Assembly: GCA_964554475.1 (NCBI GenBank)
Contig: CAZKOT010000011.1
Location: 1 to 34,079 of the forward strand
DNA: 34,079 bases
Direction of reading: 5' to 3'
Source of the DNA: CAJKWP01 sp964554475
GTDB taxonomy: Bacteria > Bacillota > Clostridia > Christensenellales > UBA1242
Shown piece after piece: positions 32,217 through 34,079 of this stretch. Both the position numbers and the translations under genes were made by a program. Within the stretch, counting starts at the first letter, position 1. Every line of letters begins with the position of its first letter. Below the pieces are notes generated by a model. The model did not search any database, had not been told where the DNA came from, and saw nothing but the letters and a program-made list of their open reading frames with translations.

Positions 32217-32244
32217 GAATAATAAAGTCTTAATTTCAAAAAAC

Positions 32245-32273
32245 TTGAATTAATAACAACAGACTTGTATAAT
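32245..32273 (+). promoter_or_regulatory. Near-consensus promoter with no long gene downstream
   Basis: -35 TTGAAT (32245-32250), 17-base spacer, perfect -10 TATAAT (32268-32273). Downstream, ATG 32283 opens only a 19-codon frame (MKYVQIPTFKINHCQKSLC, stop at 32340-32342) before the antisense tRNA-Trp. It may make a small RNA or peptide or be left over from a lost gene. Confidence 0.5.
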
Positions 32274-32400
32274 TTAAATAATATGAAATATGTTCAAATC
32301 CCGACGTTTAAAATTAATCATTGTCAGAAAAGTCTTTGTTAGTTAAATTTTGAGGATAAAGATTTTTTAGGAAATTATTTTTTGCTATTATTCATTTTGA

Positions 32401-32471
32401 CATAGGTGGAAAGAATCGAACTCTCACAAGTAGTTTTGGAAACTACTGTTCTGCCACTAAATTACACCCTA
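32401..32471 (-). tRNA. tRNA-Trp (CCA), weakened acceptor and D stems
   Basis: Minus-strand tRNA. The anticodon stem GTAGT/ACTAC holds the loop TTCCAAA with anticodon CCA, the T arm is GAGAG TTCGATT CTTTC, and the D loop contains AGTGGCA. It matches the usual bacterial Trp pattern AGAACA...TCCAAAAC. The acceptor TAGGGTG against CACCTAT pairs well for only five positions; 1:72 and 2:71 do not pair, and 10:25 is A-C. CCA is not encoded. The 5' end is four bases after the riboflavin-kinase-like stop codon, so no separate promoter is obvious. It could be a pseudogene. Confidence 0.65.
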
Positions 32472-32475
32472 AATT

Positions 32476-32868
32476 TTATTTAATTTGAGTGTAATTTTTG
32501 CAATCGATTTCAATTTCCACTTTATCGTTGTCTTTTAAATTGTGTAAATCTCTTAGTTTGACATCGGTTACAATTTCAAGCATTTTATTATTACTGTAGG
32601 GGACTGTTCGAAGGATAAATGCTTTTCGCCCAAATATTTTACATTCCTGCAATAATATAACTGACCCTTTGCCTCCGAATTCCTCAAGTTCAATTCTAAT
32701 GCAATCTTTTGAAAAAAAGAAATCTTTTTTTAGTTCAACATTTAAAGAACCAGGATACAATTTTAATCCTGTTTTTTTTGTATAAAGTTTTTCAAACTTG
32801 GAAAGCCATAAAGATGATTCATTTAATCCTGATTTTACTTTGCCTTCCAATTTTAATTTATTATTCAT
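32476..32868 (-). CDS. Archaeal-type CTP-dependent riboflavin kinase homologue (DUF120)
   Basis: A 130-residue protein with the plan of the archaeal riboflavin kinase RibK, which makes FMN from riboflavin using CTP and is unrelated to bacterial RibF. Visible landmarks: LKLEGKVKSGLNESSLWLS (the G-x-V-x-S-G-x-x loop), LYPGSLNVEL (the P-G-T/S-L-N-V motif with the metal and substrate Thr/Asn region), then AFILRTVPYSNN and EIVTDVKLRDLHNLKDNDKV (the C-terminal L-R-x-x-x-x-L-x-D-G-D-x-V block). The first loop has NES where archaeal enzymes have Gly-rich residues, so activity is not certain. Its ATG overlaps the stop of the recombinase remnant by eight bases, which suggests translational coupling. 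Confidence 0.75.
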   Translation of the reverse strand: MNNKLKLEGKVKSGLNESSLWLSKFEKLYTKKTGLKLYPGSLNVELKKDFFFSKDCIRIELEEFGGKGSVILLQECKIFGRKAFILRTVPYSNNKMLEIVTDVKLRDLHNLKDNDKVEIEIDCKNYTQIK

Positions 32869-33160
32869 TTTGGCAGGCTAGAGGTTGTTGCTTTTGAACG
32901 CCTTTTGCCTTGTTTGCAATTTTTTTTAATTCATCAAGTGAAACAGTATCGCCCTCAGCAAAGTTTCCACCTCGCAAGTTAAGAGTTGTGATTGTATTGT
33001 CATCTGAGCATATCACTTTTATCACTAGATTATCAATTACACTTTTTTGATATTCTTTGTCGTTTGGGTCGCCTTTATTTATGTCGGTAATAAAATTGGC
33101 TATATCGCAAAGATTAAATGGAATTTTTGAAAATGATTTAATTGACGAGTGCTTAACTCG
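32861..33160 (-). pseudogene. Serine site-specific recombinase, C-terminal remnant
   Basis: A minus-strand frame open from after a TAG at 33161-33163 to TAA 32863-32861, with no start codon of its own. The translation contains IANFITDINKGDPNDKEYQK followed by SVIDNLVIKVICSDDNTITT and ends LKKIANKAKGVQKQQPLACQ plus NE. This resembles the tail of large serine recombinases (F-x-x-G-D-x-x-D-x-x-Y-R-x-x-x-I-D-x-x-V-x-K-I-x-x-x-D-D). The catalytic and zinc domains are absent. The plus-strand frame at 33081 overlaps its upper part, so the boundary of the remnant is unclear. Confidence 0.5.
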
Positions 33161-33344
33161 CTATTACGAAACCTTTCGAAAAACACTTGATACAAGCGAT
33201 TTTGTTCCTGAGAAATACAACAGGAAAATATATAAATATATTTTCAAGAATTTGAAACGCAAATTTCGTGAAGTTGACAAGGAATATAAAAAGCAATGCA
33301 AATTAGAAACAAAACAAAGTTTTGAAAATAACCAGCCCACTTGA
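33081..33344 (+). CDS. Small basic hypothetical protein of the CRESS-like element
   Basis: An 87-residue product if started at ATG 33081; a TTG at 33057 is also possible and neither has a clear ribosome binding site. It is helical and basic (YNRKIYKYIFKNLKRKFREV then KEYKKQCKLETKQ) and could bind nucleic acid. The first 80 bases lie antisense to the recombinase remnant, so the true start may be later. It lies upstream of the replication origin hairpins and on the same strand as rep, as a possible second gene of the element. Family unknown. Confidence 0.4.
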   Translation: MSVIKLAISQRLNGIFENDLIDECLTRYYETFRKTLDTSDFVPEKYNRKIYKYIFKNLKRKFREVDKEYKKQCKLETKQSFENNQPT

Positions 33345-33365
33345 CGAAAATATTAAAAGTTTTGG

Positions 33366-33413
33366 CAAGTCCGCAGAAAGTGCAAGGGCGTATGCCCGCA
33401 CTTCTGCGGACTG
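33366..33413. other. Large GC-rich inverted repeat (possible cruciform)
   Basis: The left arm AGTCCGCAGAAAGTGC (33368-33383) pairs with GCACTTCTGCGGACT (33398-33412), one bulged A apart. Inside sits a second stem GGGC, loop GTAT, GCCC (33386-33397). It is much richer in G and C than its surroundings. It may be a terminator for the upstream gene without a T tract, or a secondary-strand or packaging structure of the element. Confidence 0.8.
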
Positions 33414-33434
33414 CTGTTGTGTTTGATTTATTCG

Positions 33435-33462
33435 AGCCTTCGGCTAGTATTATCCGAAGGCT
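33435..33462 (+). other. CRESS-type rolling-circle origin stem-loop
   Basis: A perfect nine-base stem, AGCCTTCGG (33435-33443) with CCGAAGGCT (33454-33462), displays the ten-base loop CTAGTATTAT. The loop contains TAGTATTAT (33445-33453), one base from the circovirus nonanucleotide TAGTATTAC and fitting the general NANTATTAN form nicked by CRESS Reps. By analogy the nick would fall after TAGTATT (33451/33452). Two GTTAAC words (33467-33472 and 33474-33479) next to the stem may be iterons. The rep gene starts 44 bases later. Confidence 0.8.
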
Positions 33463-33506
33463 AAATGTTAACAGTTAACCAAATTTACAAAAAAGGAGGA
33501 TAAAAA

Positions 33507-34055
33507 ATGGCTAATCAATTTAGAGATTATTGCTTAACAATTAATAACCCAAATGAAACGGATGCTGAGTTTTTAGAATATTTGGAAAAATTGAAAGTTG
33601 AAAGCCATTTAAAATATGCTATCTTTCAAAAAGAAATTGGCGAAAAAACTCAAACTCCACATTTTCAAATTTATTTAGAATTTTCAGTCAGCAAACGCTT
33701 TGATACTATTAAACAATATTTTCCAAGAGCACTTATAGAAAAACGCAGAGGCAAAAAATCGGAAGCACGAGAGTATTGCATGAAGGAGAAAAAAGAAGTT
33801 AATTCCGCAAATGGCGAAACCGAGTTTGCAACTCGAATAAGCGAAAGTTATTATGAGGTTGGCGAGTTTGTAAATATAGGTTTGCAAGAAACAGTTTTCG
33901 ATAGCATGGTGGCAGATATTGAGGCAGGTATGGATGAATACGAATTTAATCAAAAGTATCGTGGTAAGTCAGCACAATATCAGCACTTTTATTCAAAAAA
34001 TAAAGACTGTTTATGCAACACAAATTTAAAAATGAAAAGCGAAAAATTGAAGTGA
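33507..34055 (+). CDS. rep: CRESS-DNA-type replication initiator (Rep), HUH endonuclease part
   Basis: Rolling-circle Rep of the CRESS group, as in circoviruses, geminiviruses and related bacterial plasmids. The HUH endonuclease fills residues about 1-100: motif I CLTINNP (9-15), motif II PHFQIYLEF (51-59; His and Gln for the metal), motif III EYCMKE (89-94) with catalytic Tyr90 and Lys93. The linker (MDEYEFNQKYRGKSAQY) resembles the region before the SF3 helicase. This frame stops at 34055, before any helicase, but the helicase start is in the -1 frame. AAAGGAGG lies nine bases before ATG 33507. The protein would nick and religate at the origin stem-loop just upstream. Confidence 0.9.
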   Translation: MANQFRDYCLTINNPNETDAEFLEYLEKLKVESHLKYAIFQKEIGEKTQTPHFQIYLEFSVSKRFDTIKQYFPRALIEKRRGKKSEAREYCMKEKKEVNSANGETEFATRISESYYEVGEFVNIGLQETVFDSMVADIEAGMDEYEFNQKYRGKSAQYQHFYSKNKDCLCNTNLKMKSEKLK

Positions 34056-34079
34056 CCTATATCTACGGCAAAACAGGCA
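34013..34079 (+). CDS. Rep SF3 helicase domain, 5' start in -1 frame (partial, runs off window)
   Basis: In the -1 frame relative to the nuclease part, the sequence reads MQHKFKNEKRKIEVTYIYGK followed by TG, the entry strand and beginning of Walker A (G-x-T-G-x-G-K-S) of the CRESS Rep superfamily 3 helicase. It can be read from ATG 34013 as a separate gene or through a frameshift between the two frames. The window ends inside Walker A. The overlap with the nuclease frame is 43 bases. Confidence 0.7.
   Translation, partial: MQHKFKNEKRKIEVTYIYGKTG
34022..34028 (+). promoter_or_regulatory. Candidate -1 ribosomal frameshift site
   Basis: A_AAT_TTA in the reading frame of the Rep nuclease, a canonical X_XXY_YYZ slippery heptamer. 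It lies in the 43-base zone where the two Rep frames overlap. Slipping back one base continues into NEKRKIEVTYIYGKTG. No clear downstream hairpin is visible in the 50 bases left in the window. Confidence 0.5.

Noticed and set aside
32401..32471. tRNA-Gly (TCC) instead of tRNA-Trp
   Set aside because: The general outline resembles tRNA-Gly, but the five-base anticodon stem GTAGT/ACTAC fixes the seven-base loop TTCCAAA and so the anticodon CCA. The flanking AGAACA and TCCAAAAC match Trp.
33991..34003. Slippery A-rich site CAAAAAATAAA in Rep as the frameshift point
   Set aside because: A -1 slip there reads into TAA at 34001-34003 at once, so it cannot join the nuclease to the helicase frame.

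Overview
This is a strongly AT-rich bacterial chromosomal segment. A 16S rRNA 3' end with an intact anti-Shine-Dalgarno sequence, AAGGAGG-type ribosome binding sites, and Bacillota-like genes (degV, recD2, uppP, a short rpmE) suggest a Bacillota or related gut or symbiont lineage with a compact genome. TGA is used as a stop (rpmE), so this is the standard code and not the Mycoplasma code. A 100-N gap shows a draft scaffold. The window starts inside 16S and ends inside a replication gene, two features that are often multicopy and break assemblies.

Layout. 1-5300: 16S end followed at once by a terminator, with no 23S in sight; two small minus-strand genes, a flavodoxin, a two-gene ABC exporter and an unknown gene. 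5300-9150: dut, recD2 and an E2/CAT-like acyltransferase homologue. 9340-16754: a tight minus-strand operon. In transcription order it holds an SPFH protein, a small one-span membrane protein, a 928-residue zinc-ribbon/TIR/transmembrane/coiled-coil protein, a Snf7-like ESCRT-III protein, a Vps2-like ESCRT-III protein, a Vps4-like ATPase with an MIT domain, and an HD hydrolase. 17000-19000: small accessory genes, a gene remnant, a lipoprotein and tRNA-Asn. 19263-21641: degV followed by three tandem CYTH-domain genes. 21958-32216: housekeeping genes: a HAD phosphatase, pheA, uppP, dnaB, rpmE-prmC-prfA (cut by the gap) and recF. 32400-34079: a weak tRNA-Trp, an archaeal-type riboflavin kinase homologue translationally coupled to a broken serine-recombinase tail, and then a CRESS-DNA-type replicon fragment.

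Main discoveries. (1) The 9340-16754 operon looks like a bacterial ESCRT module: two ESCRT-III-like proteins of different classes, a MIT-AAA disassembly ATPase, an SPFH membrane scaffold and a TIR-domain membrane protein. A membrane-remodelling stress or anti-phage system is the natural hypothesis. (2) The right end carries a Rep with all three CRESS HUH motifs. Just upstream is a stem-loop displaying TAGTATTAT, one base from the circovirus nonanucleotide TAGTATTAC, plus two GTTAAC repeats. The Rep frame ends early, but a -1 frame with a Walker A start overlaps it at a canonical A_AAT_TTA slippery heptamer.

Several genes (recD2, recF, the GTG gene at 17000, perhaps the ABC ATPase) have a promoter placed so that the transcript starts at or next to the start codon, which suggests leaderless mRNAs beside Shine-Dalgarno genes. 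All assignments were made by eye; no database search was possible.
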